DNA from: JANQIO01 sp043513815
GTDB taxonomy: Bacteria; Pseudomonadota; Gammaproteobacteria; Pseudomonadales; Halieaceae
Direction: 5' to 3'
Length of the DNA stretch: 64,000 nt
Assembly (NCBI GenBank): GCA_043513815.1
Contig: CP121313.1
Span: 930,001-994,000, forward strand
Position 1 is the stretch's first letter, and each line of letters opens with the position of its first letter. Under the pieces are notes generated by a model, which was not told where the DNA came from, searched no databases, and worked only from the letters and a program-made list of their open reading frames with translations. A program made the position numbers and the translations under genes. Positions 44,685 through 53,571 of the stretch are shown here, one piece after another.

Positions 44685-46807
44685 TGGCCGCCCACCGCCT
44701 GCAACCGCTGGTCGCACCGGCATCGGTTGCCGTGGTGGGTGCTACACCGCGGGCGGGCGCCGTGGGCAATGAGGTGCTGGTCAACCTGCAGCGCGGCCGC
44801 TATCCGGGAGCGCTGTATGCCGTGAACCCCGGCCACCAGGATATCCTCGGTATCGATTGTTACCCCGACCTGGCATCACTGCCCGAGCTACCGGAGCATG
44901 TGATATTTGCCCTGGGAGACCAGCACATCGAGGCGGCGCTGGAAGCAGCCATTGCGCTGGGCGTACCCGCCGCCACCATTTATTCAGGGCTGCTGCTGGA
45001 AGCCCGCGACGGCCTCCGCGAACGCGTGGCCAGCAGGGTCGCCGACGCCGGCATGCTGCTGGCCGGTGGCAATGGCATGGGTGTGTTCAACTTCCGCGAG
45101 CAGTTCTGGGGCGGGGGCTTTGACACCCGTGAGCACCCGGTGGTGGGCAATGTGGTCCTGCTGAGTCAGTCAGGGGCCGGCATGTCCGGTATTCTCGACT
45201 GCGAGGAGCGCCTCGATTTCCTGTTTGCCGCGTCTACCGGCCAGGAGCTGATCGTCGGTGTGGAGGACTACCTGGACTACGTGCTGGATCTGCCGGAGAC
45301 CGGCGTAGTGGGTCTGTTCCTGGAAACCGCCCGCCAGCCCGCCAAGCTGCAGGCGGCGTTTGCGAAAGCTGCTGACAGGCGAATCCCGATCGTTGTGCTC
45401 AAGGTAGGGCGCAGTGAACTGTCGGCGCAACTGGCGGTGTCCCACAGCGGCGCCCTGGCGGGCAGCGATGCCAGCTACCAGGCGGTGTTTGATCGCTACG
45501 GGGTTCAGCGAGTCAGGGACATGGACGAACTGGCGACCGCGTTGATCCTGTTTTCAAAAATTTCTCTCCCTGATTCCGATCATCCCGCGCCGGGTATCGT
45601 CAGCCTGCACGACAGCGGTGGCGAGCGTCAGTTGATCATCGACCTGGCGGCAGACATTGGCGTGCCCTTCGCGGCGCTGGGAGAGGCGACGAAAGAGACG
45701 CTGGAGAGCCTGCTGGACCCGGGCCTGCCGGCCGTCAATCCGCTGGATGCCTGGGGTGCCGGCGGCCCGGACGCCGATACGGTGATGGCCCGGTCCCTGG
45801 GCGCCATGCTGGCGGAAGACGCCGCGTTGTTGGGCGCTGTTGTTCATGACCGCGCGCCGGGCAGCGCCATCTATTCCGAGTATTTCGAGTACCTGGAGCA
45901 GGCTCACGCGGCCACCGGCAAACCCGTGTGCCTGGTGGCGGCGCGCCAGGGCACGGGGACAGATGCCCGGGTGGTGGCAACCACCCGGCGCGGGTTTCCG
46001 GTGCTGGACGGTGTTAGCCAGTTTCTGGGCGGGGTCCGCTGCCTGCTCGCTTACCGGGAATTCCAGTGCCGCCCGCCGCAGAAAATGCCGACGCTGTCGC
46101 CGGTGATCGTCGACAACCTGCGGGCACAGCTGACAGAGGCAAAGCTCTCTGGCGAACTCGGAGAGCATATCTCAACCGCTCTGCTGACTGAATGTGGACT
46201 GACCATGAACGCCGGTATGCTGGTCGCTGATGCGGAGGCCCTTGAGTCGGTGGCGGAGCAGCTGCACTATCCGGTGGTGCTGAAGACCGCCAACGGGACC
46301 GCGCACAAGACTGACGTCGATGGTGTGGTCCTGGCGATCGCTTGCGCCGCTGAACTGCGGGCGGCCTACGCCGACCTGTCCGGGCGCCTTGGCCCACAGG
46401 CTTATATTGCACCCATGGTCGAAGCCCCGGGAGTGGAAATGATCCTCGGTGCCACCCGTGATCCGCAGTTCGGTCCCATGGTCGTGCTGGGCTTTGGTGG
46501 CGTGCACGCCGAAACCCTGCAGGATGTGGCAGTGTTGGCGGCACCTTTCGATGCGGCGACTGCCGAGCGCGCCCTGGCAGGCCTGGCACTGGCGCCTCTT
46601 CTGGAGGGTGCGCGCGGAGCGCAACCGGTTGATGTCCCGGCCTTCTGCGAAATGGCCGCACGGCTTTCAGCCATGGTGCACGCCCTGGCCGACCTGGTGG
46701 CGGAAGTAGATATCAACCCGGTCAAGCTGGGCCCCTGGGGTGTGCTGGGGCTGGATGCGCTGGTGGTGCTGGATGCTGCTCCACCGGCGGACGAGGCTGC
46801 GGCATGA
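44684..46807 (+). CDS. ADP-forming acyl-CoA synthetase (acetate-CoA ligase family)
   Basis: A 707-residue fused enzyme: CoA-binding domain (VAVVGATPRAGAVGNEVLVNL), succinyl-CoA synthetase-like domain with the phosphohistidine-type SHSGALAGSDASY at about 245-260, and a C-terminal ATP-grasp beginning near 490 (VVLKTANGTAHKTDVDGV). Such enzymes interconvert acyl-CoA + ADP + Pi with acid + ATP. The ATG at 44684 overlaps the previous stop by one base (TGATG). The acyl substrate is unknown; position suggests the acid end product or an early activation step. Confidence 0.88.
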   Translation: MAAHRLQPLVAPASVAVVGATPRAGAVGNEVLVNLQRGRYPGALYAVNPGHQDILGIDCYPDLASLPELPEHVIFALGDQHIEAALEAAIALGVPAATIYSGLLLEARDGLRERVASRVADAGMLLAGGNGMGVFNFREQFWGGGFDTREHPVVGNVVLLSQSGAGMSGILDCEERLDFLFAASTGQELIVGVEDYLDYVLDLPETGVVGLFLETARQPAKLQAAFAKAADRRIPIVVLKVGRSELSAQLAVSHSGALAGSDASYQAVFDRYGVQRVRDMDELATALILFSKISLPDSDHPAPGIVSLHDSGGERQLIIDLAADIGVPFAALGEATKETLESLLDPGLPAVNPLDAWGAGGPDADTVMARSLGAMLAEDAALLGAVVHDRAPGSAIYSEYFEYLEQAHAATGKPVCLVAARQGTGTDARVVATTRRGFPVLDGVSQFLGGVRCLLAYREFQCRPPQKMPTLSPVIVDNLRAQLTEAKLSGELGEHISTALLTECGLTMNAGMLVADAEALESVAEQLHYPVVLKTANGTAHKTDVDGVVLAIACAAELRAAYADLSGRLGPQAYIAPMVEAPGVEMILGATRDPQFGPMVVLGFGGVHAETLQDVAVLAAPFDAATAERALAGLALAPLLEGARGAQPVDVPAFCEMAARLSAMVHALADLVAEVDINPVKLGPWGVLGLDALVVLDAAPPADEAAA

Positions 46808-47589
46808 CGGTGAACTACCAGCAGGAGGGGAGCCTGGCCATCCTGTCGCTGGATCGCCCCGGCAAGTTAAACGCGATCAATCCGAGCATGGTCGAAGCGC
46901 TTCATGTTGCCCTCGACCGCGCCGAAGCCTGCGACGCGGTGCGAGTGATTCTGCTGCGAGGAGAGGGCCGGGCGTTTTCAGCCGGTTTTGATATCGAGGT
47001 AGATGCGCCCGCCGATGCAGATGCCGAAGCCTTCTGGCGGCGGGAGCTACAGAAGGACTTCAATATCATCATGCGCTTCTGGGAGTCCCCCAAAGTGACG
47101 GTCGCCGCGGTACACGGCCACTGCCTGGGCAGCGCCATGGAAATGGCCCTGGCCTGCGATCTCACGCTGGCCGCCGAAGATTGTCGCTTTGGATTGCCGG
47201 AGCTGGCCTTCGGCAGTGGCGTGGTGGCCATGCTGCTGCCCTGGCTGGCGCCGGCCAAACTCGCCAAGGAGCTGTTGTTGACCGCTGACAAGCAGGTGCC
47301 GGCCAGTCGCCTGGAAACCCTGGGGCTGGTCAACCGGGTGGTAGAGGGCGCAGACTTGCTGACCTGCGCCCGGGAGCTGGCGGCCCGGGTGGCAAATAAT
47401 GACGTGAACGCGGTACGCCTGACCAAACGGGCTATCAATGACAGCTACCGAATCATGGGCATGCCCGAGGCGTTGGCGCACAGCCTAGAATTGGATGTTG
47501 AAATAGAAGCCTCAGCGACTGAGGCGCAGCGCGCCGCAGGCATCAGCCCCAGCCCGGGTGCCAACAAGGAAACCCATGACAAACACTAA
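46804..47589 (+). CDS. Enoyl-CoA hydratase/isomerase family protein
   Basis: A 261-residue crotonase-family protein. The oxyanion segment GRAFSAGFDIE and the GHCLGSAMEMALACDLTLAAEDCRFGLPE region with the conserved Glu are visible, as is LVNRVVEGADL. It starts in the previous stop codon (ATGA). Crotonases hydrate, isomerise or hydrolyse CoA thioesters, so it would act on the CoA ester made or used by the preceding synthetase, or on the product of the acyl-CoA dehydrogenase at 37014. Confidence 0.88.
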   Translation: MTVNYQQEGSLAILSLDRPGKLNAINPSMVEALHVALDRAEACDAVRVILLRGEGRAFSAGFDIEVDAPADADAEAFWRRELQKDFNIIMRFWESPKVTVAAVHGHCLGSAMEMALACDLTLAAEDCRFGLPELAFGSGVVAMLLPWLAPAKLAKELLLTADKQVPASRLETLGLVNRVVEGADLLTCARELAARVANNDVNAVRLTKRAINDSYRIMGMPEALAHSLELDVEIEASATEAQRAAGISPSPGANKETHDKH

Positions 47590-48958
47590 GCAATCAGTAC
47601 TCGAGGCCTACCTGGATCAGCATCCTGATCTGGCCACTCTGGAGATTCTGACGCCGGACATGAACGGCATACTCCGCGCCAAGCGCATTCCGCGGGCGGA
47701 GATTGATACCTTTTTCAGCAAGGGCCTGACCGGCCCCGGCACCACGCCTATCATGAATACCCTCGGCGACTGCTGCGAGCCGCTGGGGCTGGGCACCCTG
47801 GACGGAGACCCGGACAAGCGCTTCTGGCCGGTCGCGGACAGCCTGGCACCTATTCCCTGGCTCAAGTCCGCCACCCACCAGGTGCTGGCCCACTGGACTG
47901 AGCTTGACGGTGAGCCGCTGGCCTGGAACACCCGCACCCTGTTGGCCAATGCCCTCAAGCCGCTGACCGAGATGGGCCTTAAGGTAGTGGTGGCCACCGA
48001 GGTCGAGTTCTACCTGCTGGGTGATAGCGACGGCCCGGTTCCGCAGCCGCGGCTGGGCCGCATTCTCGGCACGGGCATGGGCCAGGAAGGTACCCAGTAC
48101 TGCAATCCCGAGGACATGGCCGAATTTGATGATTTTCTCGAGGCCGTGCGGCTAGCCTGCGAGGCGCAGGGGATTCCCGCCACCACCGCCCACCTGGAAT
48201 TTGCCCCGGGCCAGTTCGAGATCAACCTGCATCACGTCGATGATGTGGTTACGGCCTGTGACGATGCAGTGCTGCTGAAGCGCCTGATCAAGGGGGTGGC
48301 GGCCTCCCAGGACATGGGCGTGACCTTCATGGCCAAGCCCTTTGCCGAGCAGCCGGGCAGCGGCCTGCATATTCACATCAGCGTCTACGACGAGGACGGC
48401 AACAATATTTTTGCCGACCCTGACAGCAGCGAAACGCCGCCCATCGGCCCGCGGATGCGGGCGGCTATTGGCGGGCTGGGCGTTCTCATGAAGGATTGCC
48501 AGGCCGTCTTTGCCCCCAACGCAAATTCCTATCGGCGCCTGAAGCCCGGCTGTTATGCACCGTTGGCGCCGAACTGGGGTTACAACCACCGCAACGTGTC
48601 CCTGCGGATTCCCGTCAGTGATGCGAAAAACCTGCGCATCGAACACCGGGTGGCCGGCGCCGACGCCAACCCCTACCTGGTCATGGCCGCCGTGCTGGCG
48701 GGCATCCACTACGGGCTGGCCAATGACTGTGAGCCCGGTACCCGGGTCGCGGAAGGCGAATTCCTGGAAGGCGAAGAGATTACCCTGGCCACTGACTGGC
48801 CGCGGGCCCTGGACAACTGGCAGGCCAGTGAGGTGGTACCTACCTACTTCGGGGAACACTTCGCGCAACTGTTTGAGATGACCCGGCGCGACGAGTACGA
48901 GCAGTTCCAGTCGGTGATCAGCAACGTCGATTACGAATGGTATTTGCGAACGGTCTGA
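47576..48958 (+). CDS. Glutamine synthetase-like gamma-glutamylamine ligase (PuuA-like)
   Basis: A 460-residue protein of the glutamine synthetase fold. Visible are VVATEVEFYLL, ATTAHLEFAPGQFEINL, the His-containing GSGLHIHISVYD, and NSYRRLKPGCYAPLAPNWGYNHRN with LRIEHRVAGADANPYL. This matches PuuA-type enzymes that ligate glutamate to an amine rather than to ammonia. AAGGAA precedes the chosen start (47576), which overlaps the hydratase end by 14 nt. With the adjacent PuuC-like aldehyde dehydrogenase it implies gamma-glutamylation of an amine. The true amine is unknown. Confidence 0.85.
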   Translation: MTNTKQSVLEAYLDQHPDLATLEILTPDMNGILRAKRIPRAEIDTFFSKGLTGPGTTPIMNTLGDCCEPLGLGTLDGDPDKRFWPVADSLAPIPWLKSATHQVLAHWTELDGEPLAWNTRTLLANALKPLTEMGLKVVVATEVEFYLLGDSDGPVPQPRLGRILGTGMGQEGTQYCNPEDMAEFDDFLEAVRLACEAQGIPATTAHLEFAPGQFEINLHHVDDVVTACDDAVLLKRLIKGVAASQDMGVTFMAKPFAEQPGSGLHIHISVYDEDGNNIFADPDSSETPPIGPRMRAAIGGLGVLMKDCQAVFAPNANSYRRLKPGCYAPLAPNWGYNHRNVSLRIPVSDAKNLRIEHRVAGADANPYLVMAAVLAGIHYGLANDCEPGTRVAEGEFLEGEEITLATDWPRALDNWQASEVVPTYFGEHFAQLFEMTRRDEYEQFQSVISNVDYEWYLRTV

Positions 48959-48961
48959 GCC

Positions 48962-50212
48962 ATGAAGTTGATTGCCACCAAAGTTGACGATTCCGCGGCG
49001 CTGTTGCAGGAGAAGATCACCGCGCAGCAGGAAAAGCCGGGCTTTGCCATGGATCCCTATTTCTACCGCTCGCATCTGGTGCACGAACGCGAGCTGGATG
49101 AAATCGTTTACAAGAGCTGGCTCTACGCTGCCCATGTCAGCCAGGTGCCGGAGCCCGGCGACTACGTCCAGTTCGAGATCGGTGAGGACGCCATCATCAT
49201 CAGCCGCGACCAGGCCGGCGAGATTCACGCCCTGATGAATATCTGTCGGCACCGCGGTGCCCGCGTCTGCGAGGAGCAGCAGGGCAACCGCAAAACCTTT
49301 GTCTGCCCGTATCACGGCTGGGTCTACAACCTGGACGGCAGTCTCAGGGCGGCCCGCGCGATGGAAACGCTGGAGAGTTTTGATGCAGCGGAGTACGGCC
49401 TGAAGCACGCGCGTTGCTGCGTTTATGAGGGCCTGATTTTCGTCAACTGCGATACCGACGCTCCGGACTTTGAGCCGGCGCTGGAGACCATCGGTGCTGC
49501 GCTCAAGCCCTACGACCTGCCCAACGCCAAAGTCGCCCACCGCCAGGTCTACCGGGTGGATGCCAACTGGAAGTTGGCGCTGGAAAACTACCTGGAGTGC
49601 TACCACTGCGCCACCGCGCATAGGGCCTACGCGAAGATGCACAGCATCCAGGACCTGGACGATCGCATCAGTGACATCACCGGCGACATGCTGGCCCGCG
49701 CCGAGGGGCAGACCGGTGTGCCGGGTATCACTCTCGATCACTACCAGGCCTACTCGTCTTCCACCGAGTTCGGTACTGACGTCTACCACAGTCGCTACGC
49801 GCTGTATGAGGGCTTTCTGACCGGCAGTAAGGGCGGTCAGCCGGTGGCGCCGCTGATGGGGCAGTTCACTGGATACGACGGTGGTGCCGGTGATTTCCAG
49901 CTGGGGCCGCTGTGCTTCATGCTCAACTATCCCGACCACTGTGTGCTGTATCGCTTCACGCCGCGCGGCATTACGGCCACCGATATGGAAATTGTCTGGT
50001 ATGTGCACGGTGACGCCGAGGAGGGCAGGGACTACGACCGCGAGGCCCTGACCTGGCTGTGGCACCACACCACCCTGGAAGACGAATACATCATTACGCG
50101 CAACAGCGCCGGGGTGAATTCACGCTTCTTCGAGCCGGGTCCCTACAATCCGGGCTACGAGTCGATCTGCATCGATTTTGTGGCCTGGTATCTGCAAGCG
50201 CTAGCCCGCTGA
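48962..50212 (+). CDS. Rieske oxygenase alpha subunit
   Basis: A 416-residue ring-hydroxylating-type oxygenase. The [2Fe-2S] site is Cys95-x-His97 and Cys115-x2-His118 (CRHRG...CPYHGW); the mononuclear iron ligands are His215 and His220 in ENYLECYHCATAHRAY, with a later Asp. The NYLECYHC form is close to the GbcA and carnitine-oxygenase type that removes N-methyl groups, so demethylation of a quaternary amine is a fair guess. No reductase partner is encoded in the window. It begins 3 nt after the GS-like stop codon. Confidence 0.88.
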   Translation: MKLIATKVDDSAALLQEKITAQQEKPGFAMDPYFYRSHLVHERELDEIVYKSWLYAAHVSQVPEPGDYVQFEIGEDAIIISRDQAGEIHALMNICRHRGARVCEEQQGNRKTFVCPYHGWVYNLDGSLRAARAMETLESFDAAEYGLKHARCCVYEGLIFVNCDTDAPDFEPALETIGAALKPYDLPNAKVAHRQVYRVDANWKLALENYLECYHCATAHRAYAKMHSIQDLDDRISDITGDMLARAEGQTGVPGITLDHYQAYSSSTEFGTDVYHSRYALYEGFLTGSKGGQPVAPLMGQFTGYDGGAGDFQLGPLCFMLNYPDHCVLYRFTPRGITATDMEIVWYVHGDAEEGRDYDREALTWLWHHTTLEDEYIITRNSAGVNSRFFEPGPYNPGYESICIDFVAWYLQALAR

Positions 50213-50230
50213 CTATTGAGGAGAGACACC

Positions 50231-51739
50231 ATGGATCTTAGCTCCCTGGGAAAAACTGACTGGCAAAAAGCCGCAGCGGATACGCTGAAAGCCACACCCA
50301 CCGGCCTGTTTCTGGACGGTGACTTCGTCGCAGTCGACGGCCGCATCGAAAGCGTGAACCCGGCCAATGGCGAAATTATCGCGGCGGTAAGCGCCGGCGA
50401 CGCCGGCGATATTGATCGCGCCGTGGCCTCGGCCCGCGCCAGTTTCAACGGCGGTAGCTGGTCGCGCATGGCTCCCCGGGACCGGATGGCGGTCATGTAC
50501 CGCTTCGCCGAGCTGGTGCGTGAGGACGGCCTGGCGCTGGCGGTGCTGGACAGCCTGAATATGGGCAAGCCCATCACCGCCATGGTGGAAGACGACCTGC
50601 CCGGCGTGGCGGATTTCATCCAGTTCTGTGGCGAATGCATCGACAAGATCGAAGGCCGCGTCACCAATACCCACAGCGAGAGCCTGCACTTCGTCAGTCG
50701 CGAACCCTACGGCGTGGTGGGCGCGATATCACCCTGGAACTATCCGATGCTGATGGCGGCCTGGAAATTCGCCCCGGCGCTGGCGGCGGGCAACAGCGTT
50801 GTACTCAAGCCCGCGGAACAGTCGCCCCTTAGCTGTCTGCGCCTGGCCCGCCTGTTTGTCGAGGCCGGTGGTCCGCCGGGAGTATTCAATGTGGTCAACG
50901 GCCTGGGCGCGGTGGCCGGCAAGGCGCTGGCGCTGCACAACGACGTCGACAAGATCAGTTTCACCGGTTCCACGGGGGTGGGCAAGCTGATGCTGCAATA
51001 CGCCGGCCAATCCAATATGAAGCGCGTGTCGCTGGAGACCGGTGGCAAGTCTCCGCAGATATTCCTCGACGATCTTCCGGATCTGGACGCCGCCGTTGAA
51101 TCGGCTATCTACGGCATCTATTCCAACCAGGGTGAAGTCTGCAACGCCGGTTCCCGTTTGCTGGTAGAGCGCGGTATTTACGACGATTTTGTCGCCGCCT
51201 TCCGTGAGAAGGGCCGGCAGGAGTTTACCGTCGGTGACCCGCTGGACCCCGCTACCATGATGGGACCGCTGGTGACCTTTGAGACCCAGAAACGGGTGCT
51301 GGGATACATCGACAAGGGCCAGGCCGAAGGTGCCTCACTGGAATTCGGCGGCGGCGTGCCCGCCGGCCTGGAGGCAGGCGCCTATGTCGAGCCTACCCTG
51401 TTTGCGGATGTCAGCAACCAGATGACCATAGCCCGCGAGGAAATCTTCGGCCCGGTGGCCTCGATCCTGCCCGTGGACGACGCCGAGCAGGCGGTAGCTA
51501 TTGCCAACGACACGCCCTATGGCCTGGCTGCCAGCGTCTGGACTGCGGATCTGGGCAAGGCTCACCGCTTTGTGCGCGACCTGCAGGCGGGCATGGTCTG
51601 GGTCAACACCTACGATGAGGCTGACTTTACGCTGCCCTTTGGCGGCCACAAGCAGTCCGGCAACGCCCGCGATAACTGCATGGCGTCGGTGATCAGCTAC
51701 ACCCAGGAGAAGGCTGCCTGGATCAATATCGCCGAATAG
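50231..51739 (+). CDS. NAD(P)-dependent aldehyde dehydrogenase (PuuC-like)
   Basis: A 502-residue aldehyde dehydrogenase. The NAD site FTGSTGVGKLMLQ, active Glu in LETGGKSPQI and nucleophilic Cys in NQGEVCNAGSRL are conserved. Its C-terminus, VNTYDEADFTLPFGGHKQSGNARD, closely follows the pattern of PuuC and related betaine/gamma-glutamyl-aminobutyraldehyde dehydrogenases. GAGGAGA precedes the ATG at 50231. It likely oxidises an aldehyde produced by the flavoenzymes or oxygenase of the cluster. Confidence 0.9.
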   Translation: MDLSSLGKTDWQKAAADTLKATPTGLFLDGDFVAVDGRIESVNPANGEIIAAVSAGDAGDIDRAVASARASFNGGSWSRMAPRDRMAVMYRFAELVREDGLALAVLDSLNMGKPITAMVEDDLPGVADFIQFCGECIDKIEGRVTNTHSESLHFVSREPYGVVGAISPWNYPMLMAAWKFAPALAAGNSVVLKPAEQSPLSCLRLARLFVEAGGPPGVFNVVNGLGAVAGKALALHNDVDKISFTGSTGVGKLMLQYAGQSNMKRVSLETGGKSPQIFLDDLPDLDAAVESAIYGIYSNQGEVCNAGSRLLVERGIYDDFVAAFREKGRQEFTVGDPLDPATMMGPLVTFETQKRVLGYIDKGQAEGASLEFGGGVPAGLEAGAYVEPTLFADVSNQMTIAREEIFGPVASILPVDDAEQAVAIANDTPYGLAASVWTADLGKAHRFVRDLQAGMVWVNTYDEADFTLPFGGHKQSGNARDNCMASVISYTQEKAAWINIAE

Positions 51740-51813
51740 GGTGGGGCAGGCCTGCTCTCTACCCCTATAGGGCGAGATACCTGTCGGTAGTGACGGCGTT
51801 ATGATCTGAACCT

Positions 51814-53571
51814 GTGGATATCTACACCCTGACACTGGCCCTGAGCGTCCTGCTGTTTATAGCAGTGGGAACCTGGTCGGGACGTGGTATCAAGAATCTC
51901 GACGATTACTACGTGGCGGGCCGCCGCGCGCCGACGCTGTTGATCGTGGGCAGCCTGGTGGCCAGCGTGTTCAGCACCTCCATTTTCCTCGGTGAAGCGG
52001 GCTTTACCTACGACGGCCAGATGGGTCCCTACCTGCTGTTTCCGGGCATTGCCGTTATTGGCTACATCTACGGTGCCCTGTTGTTCGGCACCTTCCTGCG
52101 GCGCTCGCGGGCGCCCACGGTGGCGGACTACTTCGGGCAACGCTTTGACGATCCCCGGGTACAGAAGGCAGCGGGCGTGACCATTGTGCTGGGCCTTGGG
52201 GGCTACCTGCTGGTGGTCACCCAGGGAGCGGCCATCCTGCTGTCGGAGCTCATTGCCCTGTCCTATGGCCAGGCCCTGGTGCTGACCTGGCTCGGTTACA
52301 CCCTGTTCACGCTGTACGCCGGGTCCCGGGGTGTGATTCTCACCGATACGCTGATGTTCCTGCTGTTCAGCGTGGCAACGGTGCTGTTCGTGTTTTACGT
52401 GGTTGACGGGTTCGGCGGTGTGGCCACCGCCATCGGCGATATGGCGCGACTGGAGAGCAAGCCCGATATTGCCAGCTGGCACGGCACCGTGGGGCCTGAG
52501 ACCTACTGGCCGACGCCGCTGGACTACCTGGTCTGGGCCGTGGTGATCGATATGGCCTGGGGAATTGTCTACGCAGTCAGTCCCTGGCAGGCCAGCCGTC
52601 ATCTGATGGCCCGGGACGAACACGTGGTGCTGCGGGCGGCCATCTACGCCTGCTTTGCGGTGATCTTCCTGCAGATCCTGATTTACGGCGTGGGCGGTCT
52701 CATCAACCTGGCGAATCCGGACATCGCCCCGTCGGAAACCGTCATCCTGTGGGCGGCGAAAAATCTGGTGCCCGAGCTGTTGGGCGCCCTGTTGATTGCC
52801 GGCATCATGGCCGCCGCACTGTCCTCGGCCTCCACCTTCCTGTCGCTGGTGGGTTTCAGCGTCAGCAATGACCTGATGGGCCATGCCGACCACCGCAGCC
52901 TGTCGGTCACGCGCTGGGTGATGGGCGCGACCGGGGTCTGCGCGCTGCTGTTGAGCTTTGTCTTCCCGCCCAACGTGTTCTGGTTGATGTTGTTTATCGG
53001 CACCGTGTTCGCCTCGTCCTGGGGACCGGTGGCGTTGATGAGCGTGTGGAGTGGTCGTATTACCGGCGTCGCCGCATTCTGGGGCATGACCGTGGGGTTC
53101 CTGGGCAACGTGATTCCCGCCGGGCTGGAATATGCGGGCCTGGTGGTCTGGCCGGCGCTGTTGCAGCCGGTGGTGATCGGCGCTGCCCTGAGCCTCGCCA
53201 CCATCTACTGGCTTTCTGGTCGGGGCCAGGTCAGCACGGCGGAACGCGATTATCGCCAGCGGTTACATGTGGTGCCCGCCGAGGACCGTGACGCCGGCAA
53301 GACCCGACTTACCCTGCTCGCGCCCTGGTGCCTGATAGCTTATGGCTGCCTGATTCCAGTGCTGATGATCAATTTCTATGTGATCCCCTACCAGCGGGCC
53401 ACCGGCCAGTTGCTGGCCGACGGTTCGCTCAACTGGGCCTCCGGCGAGGTCTACGTGTCGCTCACCACCCCGGTGGTCTACATCGTCCTGGGCCTGGTCG
53501 CGGCGCGGGTAATACAACATCGCTACGGGTCGCCGTCGGCACCGCTGGCTGAAGCGGGAGAGGTGACATGA
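51814..53571 (+). CDS. Sodium:solute symporter (SSS family)
   Basis: A 585-residue membrane protein with about 13 hydrophobic helices and SSS features such as DDYYVAGRRAPTLLIVGSLVAS and LSSASTFLSLVGFSVSNDLMGH. These carriers move proline, choline, betaines or other organic solutes with Na+. It starts with GTG and has a weak ribosome site; 74 bp separate it from the aldehyde dehydrogenase, a spacer that includes the 10-bp palindrome CCCTATAGGG (51763-51772). It is the best candidate uptake system for the cluster's substrate. Confidence 0.88.
   Translation: MDIYTLTLALSVLLFIAVGTWSGRGIKNLDDYYVAGRRAPTLLIVGSLVASVFSTSIFLGEAGFTYDGQMGPYLLFPGIAVIGYIYGALLFGTFLRRSRAPTVADYFGQRFDDPRVQKAAGVTIVLGLGGYLLVVTQGAAILLSELIALSYGQALVLTWLGYTLFTLYAGSRGVILTDTLMFLLFSVATVLFVFYVVDGFGGVATAIGDMARLESKPDIASWHGTVGPETYWPTPLDYLVWAVVIDMAWGIVYAVSPWQASRHLMARDEHVVLRAAIYACFAVIFLQILIYGVGGLINLANPDIAPSETVILWAAKNLVPELLGALLIAGIMAAALSSASTFLSLVGFSVSNDLMGHADHRSLSVTRWVMGATGVCALLLSFVFPPNVFWLMLFIGTVFASSWGPVALMSVWSGRITGVAAFWGMTVGFLGNVIPAGLEYAGLVVWPALLQPVVIGAALSLATIYWLSGRGQVSTAERDYRQRLHVVPAEDRDAGKTRLTLLAPWCLIAYGCLIPVLMINFYVIPYQRATGQLLADGSLNWASGEVYVSLTTPVVYIVLGLVAARVIQHRYGSPSAPLAEAGEVT

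Noticed and set aside
48152..50068. Very long antisense open frame (about 638 codons) opposite the GS-like and Rieske genes
   Set aside because: High G+C codon bias opens such frames on the opposite strand; the sequence has no recognisable domain, and the sense genes are well supported by motifs.
51763..51772. CCCTATAGGG palindrome upstream of the symporter as an operator
   Set aside because: A 10-bp palindrome can occur by chance, and no other signal supports it; it is recorded only in the symporter entry.
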